Shown: piece by piece, positions 27,851 to 37,083 of the stretch
How positions within the stretch are numbered: the first letter of the stretch is position 1
Layout of the letters: the number at the start of each line of letters is the position of its first letter
Assembly (NCBI RefSeq): GCF_001449115.1
Contig: NZ_LAIJ01000009.1
Coordinates: 372,001 to 436,000 of the forward strand
DNA from: Occallatibacter gabretensis
GTDB taxonomy: Bacteria; Acidobacteriota; Terriglobia; Terriglobales; Acidobacteriaceae
Direction of reading: 5' to 3'
Length of the DNA stretch: 64,000 nt
Notes under the pieces: generated by a model
Seen by the model: the letters and a program-made list of their open reading frames with translations, nothing else
What the model was told of the DNA's origin: nothing
The model's database searches: none
Made by a program: the position numbers and the translations under genes

Positions 27851-28173
27851 TGCCAGCACCCGTACTACATCAGGGAGCCACAGTGCTCTGCTCGCATGGC
27901 GGGCAGGCAATGCCCACTGTGCCGGACCCGCGCGTGCTGGTGAGCGGAATGCCCGTGGCCACACTGTCCGCGCCGTGGGTTGTGGCCGGATGCCCGTTTC
28001 CTCCACCCATAGCAGGCAACGGCCCATGCGTAACTGCGCAGTGGGTGATGGGCGCAGTGCGGGTTACATCGCTGGGCCAGCCGCTGCTCATCATGACCGG
28101 CATGGCTATCTGCGTGCCCACTGGAACGCCACTGATGCCTGTTGTAGCGCAAACGCGCGTGATTGCGACATAA
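27850..28173 (+). CDS. PAAR-type spike tip protein
   Basis: 107 residues. It has PAAR-like features: GATVLCSHGGQAMPT, DPRVLVSGMPVATL, FPPPIAGNGPC and GQPLLIMTGMAICVPTG, with paired Cys/His suitable for one bound metal at the sharp tip. It lacks an extra C-terminal domain, so it looks like a bare tip and not a toxin carrier. The start codon overlaps the gpV stop by one base. A longer frame beginning at 27559 is contradicted by the gpV gene it would overlap. Confidence 0.88.
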   Translation: MPAPVLHQGATVLCSHGGQAMPTVPDPRVLVSGMPVATLSAPWVVAGCPFPPPIAGNGPCVTAQWVMGAVRVTSLGQPLLIMTGMAICVPTGTPLMPVVAQTRVIAT

Positions 28174-28184
28174 GAGAGGCCGCT

Positions 28185-28562
28185 ATGAGCACGATGAATA
28201 TCGCGTTTCCTTATCAATTCGACGGGCGCGGCCGCACGCAGGAGGCGGCGATTGCGGATTACGTCAACCAGCTTGTCGAGCAGGTGCTGTTTACCTCGCC
28301 CGGCGAGCGCGTGAATCTGCCGGACTTTGGCAGCGGCCTGCTGCAGCTTCCTTTTGCGCCTAACAGCATGGAGATGGCCGCGGCTACGCAGTTTGCCGTG
28401 CAGGGCGCGCTGCAGAAGTGGCTGGGCAGCTATATCAGGGTGAAATCTGTGGTTGCATCCGCGCAGGAGTCCACCCTCACCGTCACCGTTTCATATGCGC
28501 TGCTGTCGAGCGATGTGACACAGGTGCAGACCTTTGTTTACGGAGGCCCGACGGGAAGCTAG
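28185..28562 (+). CDS. eCIS baseplate wedge protein, gp25/GPW-like
   Basis: 125 residues. It shows the gp25/W pattern: AFPYQFDGRGRTQEAA, VEQVLFTSPGERVNLPDFGSGL, and VQGALQKWL. In contractile tails gp25 templates the first sheath ring on the baseplate. GAGAGG precedes ATG 28185, 11 bases past the PAAR stop. It ends two bases before the first baseplate J-like gene. Confidence 0.92.
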   Translation: MSTMNIAFPYQFDGRGRTQEAAIADYVNQLVEQVLFTSPGERVNLPDFGSGLLQLPFAPNSMEMAAATQFAVQGALQKWLGSYIRVKSVVASAQESTLTVTVSYALLSSDVTQVQTFVYGGPTGS

Positions 28563-28564
28563 TG

Positions 28565-31500
28565 ATGATCTACGCCTGCTGCAATACAAATCGCAAAGCC
28601 GCTGTGCTGGGCAATCCTACGCTCAATGGCCTGGACTTTCTTGAAGTCCTGGATCTTGAAGCCATTCCGCTGGGCCTGCCGCGCCAGCAGACGCTCGTGC
28701 TGCACTTACTCAAAGCTCCGGCCGCCACGATTACGACGGACAATATACTCATCACCGGCGGCGAAAGCATTACCGGCATCACTGCAGCGTGGGTAGCAAC
28801 GCCTTCCACACTCGTCAACCCGCTGCCCTTCACGCCGCCTGTTCCGCTTACTTCTGAAGCGACGGCCTACTTCACCGGCCTGCAGGATGCGTCAAACGTC
28901 ATTATCGTGGGCACCAGTGAGGCAGGAGATTTTTCCACCTACACGCTGCAACTGGTAAACGACGCGTCCACGGCTCCGCTAGATACATTCGATCTTTCTG
29001 CCGCACTGACCGGCTTCGATCCGCAGCTTACGGAACTATGCTTCTCCTTCAAGATCGAGTGCGGACCGGATTTCGACTGCCAGCCGAATAATGCGCCCTG
29101 CCCGCCTGATCTGCCCACGCCTCCGCCTATCAACTATCTGGCCAAGGATTACGGCAGCTTCCGCACAATCCTGCTGGACCGCATGAATCAGCTCCTGCCC
29201 AACTGGGGCGCAACCAGCGAGGCTGACTTCGGCATCGCTCTTGCGGAGCTTGTTGCATACGTCGGTGATCGGCTCAGCTACTTTCAGGACGCGGTGGCCA
29301 CCGAGGCATACATCGAAACTGCGCGCCGTCGCGTTTCACTGCGCCGTCATGCACTGCTGGTGGACTACCACGTTCACGACGGTTGCAATGCGCGCGCATG
29401 GATTGCGGTCAACGTGAACGCGAACCCCGGCACGCCGGTTTTCCTGGACCGCACGCTGACGCGCTTCTACACTTTTGCGCCGGGAATGCCGAGTTCACTT
29501 GCCGTGGGCGCAAACAACGAGGAAGCCGCGCTGATTGCCGGCGTGCAAGTCTTTGAGCCTCTGAGCGACGCGCTGCTCTTTGCTGAAAACGCGCAGATGA
29601 ACTTCTATACCTGGGGCGATAACAGCTGCTGTCTGCCCGCAGGTGCAACAGAAGCCACTCTCGTGGGCACATTCGGCAACATGGAACCGGGCGATGTGTT
29701 GATCTTCGAAGAGGTAAAGGGTCCGCTCACCGGCAATCCAGCCGATGCCGATATTCGCCACCGTTGCGCAGTGCGCCTCACGGCCGTGCTGGCGAAAGAT
29801 AGCAGCGGCAATCCGATTGTCGATCCTCTCTTTGATATCAAGGGCAACGCCATCACCGGCACCACGCAGACACCGCAACCCGTTACGGAGATTCAGTGGA
29901 TGCAGGAAGATGCGCTGCCATTCGCTGTCTGCATCTCCTCGAAGTATCTCGATGAAGATTCCGACGAGCAGACCGTGACCAACGTCAGCATCGCTCTTGG
30001 CAATATCGTGCTTGCAGACAATGGCCTTACGCTCACCGGAAAAAGCCTCGAATCCGCTCCCCTGCCATCGATCTACTATCCCAACACTTCGGATCGCTGC
30101 GAGCCCGCCGCAGCCACACCGGTTCCCGCGCGATACAATCCATCGATTCCCGACAGCCCACTCACACAGGCCATTCCGGTAGCTGTTGTGGCATTGGCCG
30201 GAGCAGGGAATCCGGTGACAGCAAGCCCGGTGCCGCTGACGGGCACCAGCATTCCGTTGCCCAATGCAAGCGGCTTCATCTCGCTTACGCTGGAGACCAC
30301 GAATCCCGGCGCGTGGCCGGCGCTCTTTGGTGTGTTGGTCAAGCCAAATACCGGCACTCCAACCAACATTGATCTTTCTGTTGTCTACAATCCTCCTGGA
30401 GGAGCAGCGGGCTTCAATAAGCAGATCACCGTGGAGAGCTTTACGGATCTTTCGCTTTCCTCGGCAGATCCCGCTTACGTTGTTACCAAGGTCAACGCTG
30501 CATCTCAGTTCATCAAGCTCGCGGCTCCAGCCGGCGCGCCTACGCCAGCAGGATTTCCGGCATCTCCAACAATGCTTTCTGCCACCGGCTCGATCAATCT
30601 GCAGGACACCAGCGCCACTCCCGTAACGTATCTGACCGTGCAGCCTACTGCTCCGGACGCATGGCTCTCACTCTTCGCCGTGACAGCCCAACCCAATGCA
30701 AACCCTGCTTATTTCGATCTCGAGATCGTCTACAATCCTGCTGTTGCAGTCGGCGTTACTCTGCCGGTTCCAGTGGAGCAGTTCACGAATCTCTCGCCTG
30801 CCACCGCAGCAGATGAGGTTGATTCGGAATCCTCGCTTGTGCTGGTGCAGAGCTTTGCGCAATCGCTTGATTTGTCGCTCTCGGCGTCTGAGTTGCTGAA
30901 TCTCAATCCCTCCAGCGCCATCCCCGCCATCACGCTTTCCAGCACGCTCAACAGCGTGACGCAAACCTGGACACCTGAGCAGAACCTGCTTTCAAGCGGT
31001 TCCGCCGACACTAACTTTGTGGTGGAAGTGGAATCGGATTTAAGCGCGACGCTGCGCTTCGGCGACGACACAAACGGCAAGTTCCCCGCAACAAACACAG
31101 TCTTTACAGCCACGTATCGCATCGGCAACGGCACGGCCGGCAATGTGGGCGCGGAGAGCCTGAAAAAACTCGCTGCGGGTGACGCGCGCATTGCGGGTTG
31201 CACAAATCCGCTGCCCGCAAGCGGAGGAACCGATCCGGAAACTGCGGATCAAATTCGCCGTCGCGCACCGCAGGCATTCTTCACGCAGGAACGCGCCATA
31301 ACGATCCCAGACTATGAGGCGGCAGCGGAATCGAATCCAGTCGTCGAGCAAGCTGTTGCGTCGCTTCGCTGGACCGGAAGCTGGTACACGGTCTTCATCG
31401 CAGCCGAGCCCCAAACTACGGGTCAGTCCAGTGGCCAGCAGAGCAGCGGACAACTCACAACCGCGCAGCTAAAGAGCGTTACCTCTACCGTCAATGCGCT

Positions 31501-31894
31501 GCGCCTTGCTGGAGAAGACCTGCAGCTTGATGGTCCGCAGTATGTCTCGCTTCAAATTGCCCTCGAAGTCTGCGTCGATCCCGACTACTTTATGCGCGAC
31601 GTAGAGACTGCGCTCTCGACTGTGCTCGGCAGCCAGCAGGGCGGTTTCTTCTATGCGGGCAACTTCACCTTCGGCCAATCGGTATATCTCAGCCCCATCT
31701 ATGCGGCGGTGCGCGCAGTGCCCGGAGTCAATGCGGTCACAGCCACCACATTTCAGATGCAGGGAGTGAATGACACCTCCTATCTGCAATCAGGAGAAAT
31801 CGAACTTGGTCCGTTGCAGATCGCGCGGCTTGAGAATAATCCGAGCTTCCCGAGCCACGGTCAGATCAGCTTTGTCATGGAGGGCGGAAAATGA
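28565..31894 (+). CDS. eCIS baseplate J-like protein 1 (Pvc11/Afp11-like)
   Basis: 1109 residues. The conserved wedge region is INYLAKDYGSFRTILLDRMNQLLPNW (about 190-215) followed by EADFGIALAELVAYVGDRLSYFQD; a cysteine cluster (C159, C166, C172, C179) sits just before it. The C-terminal baseplate J domain has LRFGDDTNGKFPATNTVFTATYRIGNG and DPETADQIRRRAPQAFFTQERAITIPDYE. Two tandem, mutually similar inserts occupy about 570-653 and 689-770; each has AW-x2-LF, DL-x2-VYNP and VE-x-FT-x-LS elements and resembles the outer domain of the sheath. This protein forms the iris of the baseplate. ATG 28565 is chosen (GTG 28562 possible); a frame opening at 28418 would run inside gp25. Confidence 0.92.
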   Translation: MIYACCNTNRKAAVLGNPTLNGLDFLEVLDLEAIPLGLPRQQTLVLHLLKAPAATITTDNILITGGESITGITAAWVATPSTLVNPLPFTPPVPLTSEATAYFTGLQDASNVIIVGTSEAGDFSTYTLQLVNDASTAPLDTFDLSAALTGFDPQLTELCFSFKIECGPDFDCQPNNAPCPPDLPTPPPINYLAKDYGSFRTILLDRMNQLLPNWGATSEADFGIALAELVAYVGDRLSYFQDAVATEAYIETARRRVSLRRHALLVDYHVHDGCNARAWIAVNVNANPGTPVFLDRTLTRFYTFAPGMPSSLAVGANNEEAALIAGVQVFEPLSDALLFAENAQMNFYTWGDNSCCLPAGATEATLVGTFGNMEPGDVLIFEEVKGPLTGNPADADIRHRCAVRLTAVLAKDSSGNPIVDPLFDIKGNAITGTTQTPQPVTEIQWMQEDALPFAVCISSKYLDEDSDEQTVTNVSIALGNIVLADNGLTLTGKSLESAPLPSIYYPNTSDRCEPAAATPVPARYNPSIPDSPLTQAIPVAVVALAGAGNPVTASPVPLTGTSIPLPNASGFISLTLETTNPGAWPALFGVLVKPNTGTPTNIDLSVVYNPPGGAAGFNKQITVESFTDLSLSSADPAYVVTKVNAASQFIKLAAPAGAPTPAGFPASPTMLSATGSINLQDTSATPVTYLTVQPTAPDAWLSLFAVTAQPNANPAYFDLEIVYNPAVAVGVTLPVPVEQFTNLSPATAADEVDSESSLVLVQSFAQSLDLSLSASELLNLNPSSAIPAITLSSTLNSVTQTWTPEQNLLSSGSADTNFVVEVESDLSATLRFGDDTNGKFPATNTVFTATYRIGNGTAGNVGAESLKKLAAGDARIAGCTNPLPASGGTDPETADQIRRRAPQAFFTQERAITIPDYEAAAESNPVVEQAVASLRWTGSWYTVFIAAEPQTTGQSSGQQSSGQLTTAQLKSVTSTVNALRLAGEDLQLDGPQYVSLQIALEVCVDPDYFMRDVETALSTVLGSQQGGFFYAGNFTFGQSVYLSPIYAAVRAVPGVNAVTATTFQMQGVNDTSYLQSGEIELGPLQIARLENNPSFPSHGQISFVMEGGK

Positions 31895-34800
31895 GTTGCA
31901 CTTGCTCACCGGGTAGCACCTGCGGCTGCTGCGCAGGCACAAGCATCCAGACTCCGCAGCTGATAACGAATACGCAGGGCCAACCGGCGATTACATATCG
32001 CACCGGTACGTGGGCCACCTTCAAGGAATCCATGCTCGCGCGGCTCTCATCTGCCGCTTATCCCGCACTGGCCTCTTTAAAGACGCGTGACGACGACGAC
32101 TTCACAATCGCATTTCTCGATGCCTCTGCCGTGATGCTCGATATTCTCTCCTTCTATCAGGAGCGGCTGGCCAATGAGAGCTATCTCCGCACCGCGCAAC
32201 AGCTGCAATCGCTCACATCGCTATCGCAGCTCATTGGTTATCAGCCCGCGCCTGGGATCTCGGCATCTGTTTATCTCGCATTTACGTTGAAAACAGCTCC
32301 TGGAATACTGAGCGATCCCACCGCACCTCCAATCACCATTCCCACTGCCACGCAGGTGCAGAGCATCCCAGGACAGGGGCAGACACCACAGACCTTTGAG
32401 ACCTCCGCGCCAATTCCCGCCAAGGCAGACTGGAATGCTCTGCCCGTGCTGGCTGCATTGCCATGGACGCCCAGTTCTGCGAACGGCATGTATCTTGCGG
32501 GGACGGCCACGCAACTGAATCCCGGCGACATGATTCTGATGCTTGGCGCACGCGCGACAAACTCTTCCAGCAGCGATTGGGTGGTGCTGTCTCTCACTAC
32601 GGTCAAAGCCGATACGGCGAACAGCCGCACCTGGATAGCATGGTCCAACCCGCAGCCCTCTGCCACTTCTCTGACCTCGACGAGTCCGCTGCTCTATGCC
32701 TTCCGCCAGCGCGCTGCGCTCTTTGGCTACAACGCCATTGATCCACATATTCTGGACCAAAAAAATCTCACATTGCCGACCAGCGACTTTGGCAGCGACG
32801 GCGACTGGGCTGGTCTCAGTCCTTCTTTGACGATTGATCTTGACTCGTCCTACTCAAAGGTCGCCATCAGCAGTTGGGTGGCATTGATGCAGCAGACGAT
32901 TTCCACCTCGTCGGGCTTCGCCAGCGAGGTAGGCGAGCTCGAATCCGGTGCCGTGAAGTTTGAGACGGCACGCGTCTCCAGGGCAAAAGTGAACACTGGC
33001 CTGAGCCATGGAGTCACTGAAAAACATCTACCACCCGAGAGAGCGTCAACGACAACGGTGACTACCAGCGTCGATCTTTACCAGGCCCAGACGATTACGG
33101 CGGTCTCGCGCAGCAACTTTGGCATGAGCGCGAAGATCACGCGCGTCACGCCGGACACAACAACCGACCTGGGCAACTACAGCGCGCGTACCGCCATAGT
33201 CTTCGCACAGACAGATCAGCTCACACCGACGCTGCAGCCGCTCAACTATCCGCTCTATGGAACGCTGCTTGATATTCAGGCATTGCGGCCAGATCTGATC
33301 GGAGCCACGGTGGTAGCCATCAGTGGCACGGCACAAAAGATCGTGTTGAATGCAGGTGTCGCAAATCTGCAGTTTGTTCCGGATGACGAATCAACGCCAG
33401 TCGGCCTCAACCCCGGCGATACCTTCACACTCATCGCACCACCACCGCTGCCATTCAATTCGGATGGCTCGATTCCCTCGTGGTCGACATCCACGAATGC
33501 CCTCACGCTTAAAGTCACGGATGCCAGCGGACGCACAGGAACACTGCAGGGCACGAGCGCCTCAGTTTCGCTCTATCTCAGCTACTTCTCGCTGGTCGCG
33601 CCTTCGTCAAGCGATCCTGAAATCTCCGAGTGCGCGCTCATCTCGCAGGTTGTAGGCGTCACGGCGCTCAACTGCTCCACACCGCACACGCAGTTCCAGC
33701 TGCAGAACCCGCTGCTCAACTGCTACTGCCGGTCGACAGCCACGGTGAACGCAAACGTGGCGCTGGCTACTGCGGGAGCTACCGTTACAGAGATCATGGG
33801 CAACGGCAGCGCCGCCACGCAGAACCAGAGCTTCACTCTGCGCCAGAAGCCGCTCACCTACGTGCAGGCCGCCACTCCCAGCGGCTTCCAAAGCACCCTT
33901 ACGGTACGCGCCAACGGCGTGGCATGGACAGGAGTTCAAAGCCTCTACGAGCAGGCTGCCACGGCACAGGTCTTCACCATTCAGAATCAATCTGATGGGA
34001 CGAGTGACGTGATCTTTGGCGATGGTGTGGAAGGTGCAACGCTGCCCAGCGGCCAGAACAACATCATTGCCACGTACCGCATCGGCTCCGGCTCGGCAGG
34101 AAACGTCGCCGGCGATGCAATCACTACTCTCATGCAACGCCCGCTTGGCGTAAGCGGAGTCACCAATCCGCAACCGGCCACTGGCGGCGCCGATCCGGAG
34201 TCCATTGATAACGTGCGCTCGAATGCTCCCCAAACCGTGCTCACGCTTGGCCGCGCCGTCTCCATTGCGGATTACCAGAACTTCGCGTCAATCTTTGCTG
34301 GCATTGCGAAAGCATATGCAATCTGGATTCCCAGCGGCTCCGCACGCGGTGTTTTTCTTACCGTTGCCGCGAACGGTGGCACGGCGCTCGACTCCAGCAA
34401 TCCCACGCTGCAGAACCTGATCTCCGCGCTGCAGAGCTATGGCAATCCGCTGATTCCCATCTCCGTGCAGTCTTTCATTGAGACGCTGTTTGGTTTCTCT
34501 GCTGACGTGATGTATGACCCGCGCTACGATCAGCCAACCGTTGAAACGAAGATTCGGCAAATGCTCGTCACTACGTATTCTTTTGCAAATCGCACCTTCG
34601 GCCAGGGCATCTCCACAGATGAAATTGCCGCGGACATTCAAGGCGTTGCAGGCGTCATTGCTGTCAATGTTACAAATCTCTCGGTGATCGCCAGCAGTGA
34701 AGGCGGCGATCTCGCGAATCTCTCCGGCGGGTTTACCGTCTCCAATTGGAATAGCTGGATGTCGCAGCCGGTGACAGTGCCACGCCCGTGGTCTGATACC

Positions 34801-34917
34801 TCCGCACGTATCTGTCCATATCTCCCAGTCGCCAGCACGCAGGCTCTTCCGCTGCCCGCGGAGATTCTCGTTCTCGATCCCGATCCGAAATCCGTCGTTC
34901 TGGGAGTGATGTCATGA
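31891..34917 (+). CDS. eCIS baseplate J-like protein 2 (Pvc12/Afp12-like)
   Basis: 1008 residues. It starts with a cysteine-rich tag (C3, C5, C11, C13, C14), then the wedge region FKESMLARLSSAAYPALASL, DDFTIAFLDASAVMLDILSFYQERLANESYLRTA. The C-terminal J domain mirrors protein 1: VIFGDGVEGATLPSGQNNIIATYRIGSGSAGN and DPESIDNVRSNAPQTVLTLGRAVSIADYQ. It is the second wedge component in the same ring. It overlaps both neighbours by ATGA. Confidence 0.92.
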   Translation: MSCTCSPGSTCGCCAGTSIQTPQLITNTQGQPAITYRTGTWATFKESMLARLSSAAYPALASLKTRDDDDFTIAFLDASAVMLDILSFYQERLANESYLRTAQQLQSLTSLSQLIGYQPAPGISASVYLAFTLKTAPGILSDPTAPPITIPTATQVQSIPGQGQTPQTFETSAPIPAKADWNALPVLAALPWTPSSANGMYLAGTATQLNPGDMILMLGARATNSSSSDWVVLSLTTVKADTANSRTWIAWSNPQPSATSLTSTSPLLYAFRQRAALFGYNAIDPHILDQKNLTLPTSDFGSDGDWAGLSPSLTIDLDSSYSKVAISSWVALMQQTISTSSGFASEVGELESGAVKFETARVSRAKVNTGLSHGVTEKHLPPERASTTTVTTSVDLYQAQTITAVSRSNFGMSAKITRVTPDTTTDLGNYSARTAIVFAQTDQLTPTLQPLNYPLYGTLLDIQALRPDLIGATVVAISGTAQKIVLNAGVANLQFVPDDESTPVGLNPGDTFTLIAPPPLPFNSDGSIPSWSTSTNALTLKVTDASGRTGTLQGTSASVSLYLSYFSLVAPSSSDPEISECALISQVVGVTALNCSTPHTQFQLQNPLLNCYCRSTATVNANVALATAGATVTEIMGNGSAATQNQSFTLRQKPLTYVQAATPSGFQSTLTVRANGVAWTGVQSLYEQAATAQVFTIQNQSDGTSDVIFGDGVEGATLPSGQNNIIATYRIGSGSAGNVAGDAITTLMQRPLGVSGVTNPQPATGGADPESIDNVRSNAPQTVLTLGRAVSIADYQNFASIFAGIAKAYAIWIPSGSARGVFLTVAANGGTALDSSNPTLQNLISALQSYGNPLIPISVQSFIETLFGFSADVMYDPRYDQPTVETKIRQMLVTTYSFANRTFGQGISTDEIAADIQGVAGVIAVNVTNLSVIASSEGGDLANLSGGFTVSNWNSWMSQPVTVPRPWSDTSARICPYLPVASTQALPLPAEILVLDPDPKSVVLGVMS

Positions 34918-37070
34918 GCACACCCGTAGTTCAGCAGCGCCAGACGCTCTTTTATCTTCTGCCCGCGCTCTACCGTCTACGCGATGCGCAGCTTGCTTCC
35001 TCTGCCGGCGTGGAGATGGGGCCGTTGCAATCACTTCTTTCCGTGGTGGAAGAGCAGATCGCCATTCTCGAAGAGAATGTCAACCAACTCTACGATGATC
35101 AGTTCATTGAAACTTGCGCTCCGTGGGTCGTTCCTTACATCGGCGATCTCATCGGCTATCAGTCGATTCACGGAATCACATCCTCTGTAGACAGCCCCCG
35201 TGCAGAAGTCGCTTCCACCATCGGCTTCCGCCGCCGCAAGGGCACAGTGCCGGTCCTGGAGCAGCTTGCTCGCGACGTTACAGGCTGGGGCGCACATGCC
35301 GTTGAGTTCTTCCAGGTGCTGGCCACAACACAGTACATCCGCAACCATACGCGTCTGCATAACTACTACGCACCGAACCTGCGCCGCTGGCAGCCGCGAG
35401 AGTACATCGATACAGGCTTCGACAAAACTGCTCATAAGGTTGACGTGCGCCGCATCGCTGTGGAGCGTGGTCGCTACAACGTCCAGAACATCGGAATCTT
35501 TCTCTGGTCGCTGAATGCGTACTCCATTACCCAGACACCGCTCGTTCAGCTTTCCGGCGCTCCGCAATGCTTCCGCTTCAGCTCGCTCAATGCGGATGCT
35601 CCGCTTTTCAATAATCCAATTGAGCTTGAGTCCGAAACGACTACACTTGCCGGTCCGGAGAATGTGCCCAACTATCTAAGCCGTCACGTCCTCTGCAAAG
35701 ACATCACTCAGATTCAAACGAACTCCGCTGCGCCTGTGTATTACGGCCCGGGTCTGAGCCTTGTTGTGTATCGCAACGGCTCTCTGCAGGATCCCGCACG
35801 CATTCAGGTCACGAACCTCTCCGGCGCGGATGGCTCATGGATCAACATTCCCGCAAGCGGTAACACGATTGCCGTCGATCCTGAACTGGGCCGTGTGGCC
35901 ATTGCGCCCGGCACGCCGAAGGACACGCTCAGCGCCACATGGCATTACGGCTTCAATGCAGCCATTGGCGGCGGGGAGTATCCACGCTCGGCTACGTTCC
36001 TGGCCTCTCCGGATCAGGCTATCGTTCGTGTTCCCGGCGACTACGCCACCATCCATGAGGCGCTGGCCGCTCTCTCTGGCGATGGGGTTGTAGAGATCAG
36101 CAACTCAGCTATTTACTCTGAGCCGAGCGGCCTCAATATCAACGTCCGCGCCAACGGCCACATCGAGTTGCGAGCCGCAGATGAGTCTCGTCCGACTTTA
36201 ATGCTCGGAGGCGCCATCTCCATCACCGGAGCTTCAGAATCCGTCTTCGACATCAACGGCCTGCTGATCTCCTACGCACCGCCTTCCGGCACAACGGCGC
36301 CCGCGGCGCTGCTGCACGTCCCCGCGGCCTCCAACACGCTCGCTAACCTGAATGTCACGCACTGCACAGTGGTTCCCGGCTGGGCTCTGCAATCGAACGA
36401 TGATCCGCAGACTGCGTATGCGGGGTTGCCATCCCTTCTGGTCGAAGCCTCCGGCGTTACAGTCCAGATCAATCAATCCATCCTCGGTCCGCTCTGGCTC
36501 AATGGCCAGTCCACAGCTTCGTTGACAGACTCGATCCTGGACGCAACGGACCCAACGCTCGTCGCCTGTATCGCCGGTATCAATTCCACCACCAAAGGCC
36601 CCATCCCCTCCGGCGCGCTGACCATGCAAGGCTGCACCGTCATCGGCAAGGTGTATGCCTCGCTGTTGAGCCTGGTAAGCGATTGCATCTTTCTGGCTGA
36701 GCTCACAGAGGCGGATGTTTCCACCACGCCGCCGCTGTGGAACGCGCCTCTCTGGGCAGCGCGCCAGCAGCAGGGCTGTGTGCGCTTCAGCTTTGTGCCC
36801 GCGGGCTCCATTTTGCCGCGCAATTACGAGTGCGTGGAGCAGGCTGCAGGCGGACCCGCGCCTATGTTTTATTCGCTCCGCTATGGCTGCCCTGCTTACG
36901 CCAAGCTGCTGCCCACCACAGACCCAGCCATCCGCCAGGGAGCGGATGATGCGGGCGAAATGGGAGCATTTCATTTTCTTCTCGCGCCGCTGCGCGATGC
37001 TGACCTTCGCATCCGCCTGCAGGAATACATGCCCGTAGGCCTAGAGTTCGGAATCTTCTACCAAAGTTGA
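34914..37070 (+). CDS. eCIS tail-protein-I-like protein with fused beta-helix domain
   Basis: 718 residues. The first 220 match phage tail protein I/baseplate wedge proteins: LPALYRLRDAQL, WVVPYIGDLIGYQ, EVASTIGFRRRKGTVPVLEQLARDVTGWGAHAVEFFQ. From about residue 376 a repetitive beta region (DYATIHEALAALSGDGVVEI, then INVRANGHIELRAADESRPTL and SLTDSILD) has the pattern of a right-handed parallel beta-helix. Typical tail protein I is much shorter, so this is a fusion that could place a surface or fibre-attachment domain on the baseplate. It overlaps the previous gene by ATGA and is followed 13 bases later by the DUF6519 gene. Confidence 0.87.
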   Translation: MSTPVVQQRQTLFYLLPALYRLRDAQLASSAGVEMGPLQSLLSVVEEQIAILEENVNQLYDDQFIETCAPWVVPYIGDLIGYQSIHGITSSVDSPRAEVASTIGFRRRKGTVPVLEQLARDVTGWGAHAVEFFQVLATTQYIRNHTRLHNYYAPNLRRWQPREYIDTGFDKTAHKVDVRRIAVERGRYNVQNIGIFLWSLNAYSITQTPLVQLSGAPQCFRFSSLNADAPLFNNPIELESETTTLAGPENVPNYLSRHVLCKDITQIQTNSAAPVYYGPGLSLVVYRNGSLQDPARIQVTNLSGADGSWINIPASGNTIAVDPELGRVAIAPGTPKDTLSATWHYGFNAAIGGGEYPRSATFLASPDQAIVRVPGDYATIHEALAALSGDGVVEISNSAIYSEPSGLNINVRANGHIELRAADESRPTLMLGGAISITGASESVFDINGLLISYAPPSGTTAPAALLHVPAASNTLANLNVTHCTVVPGWALQSNDDPQTAYAGLPSLLVEASGVTVQINQSILGPLWLNGQSTASLTDSILDATDPTLVACIAGINSTTKGPIPSGALTMQGCTVIGKVYASLLSLVSDCIFLAELTEADVSTTPPLWNAPLWAARQQQGCVRFSFVPAGSILPRNYECVEQAAGGPAPMFYSLRYGCPAYAKLLPTTDPAIRQGADDAGEMGAFHFLLAPLRDADLRIRLQEYMPVGLEFGIFYQS

Positions 37071-37083
37071 AAGGAAGCACGTT

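Noticed and set aside
28418-28564. N-terminal extension of baseplate J-like protein 1
   Set aside because: The extra codons overlap gp25 in another frame and lack family similarity.
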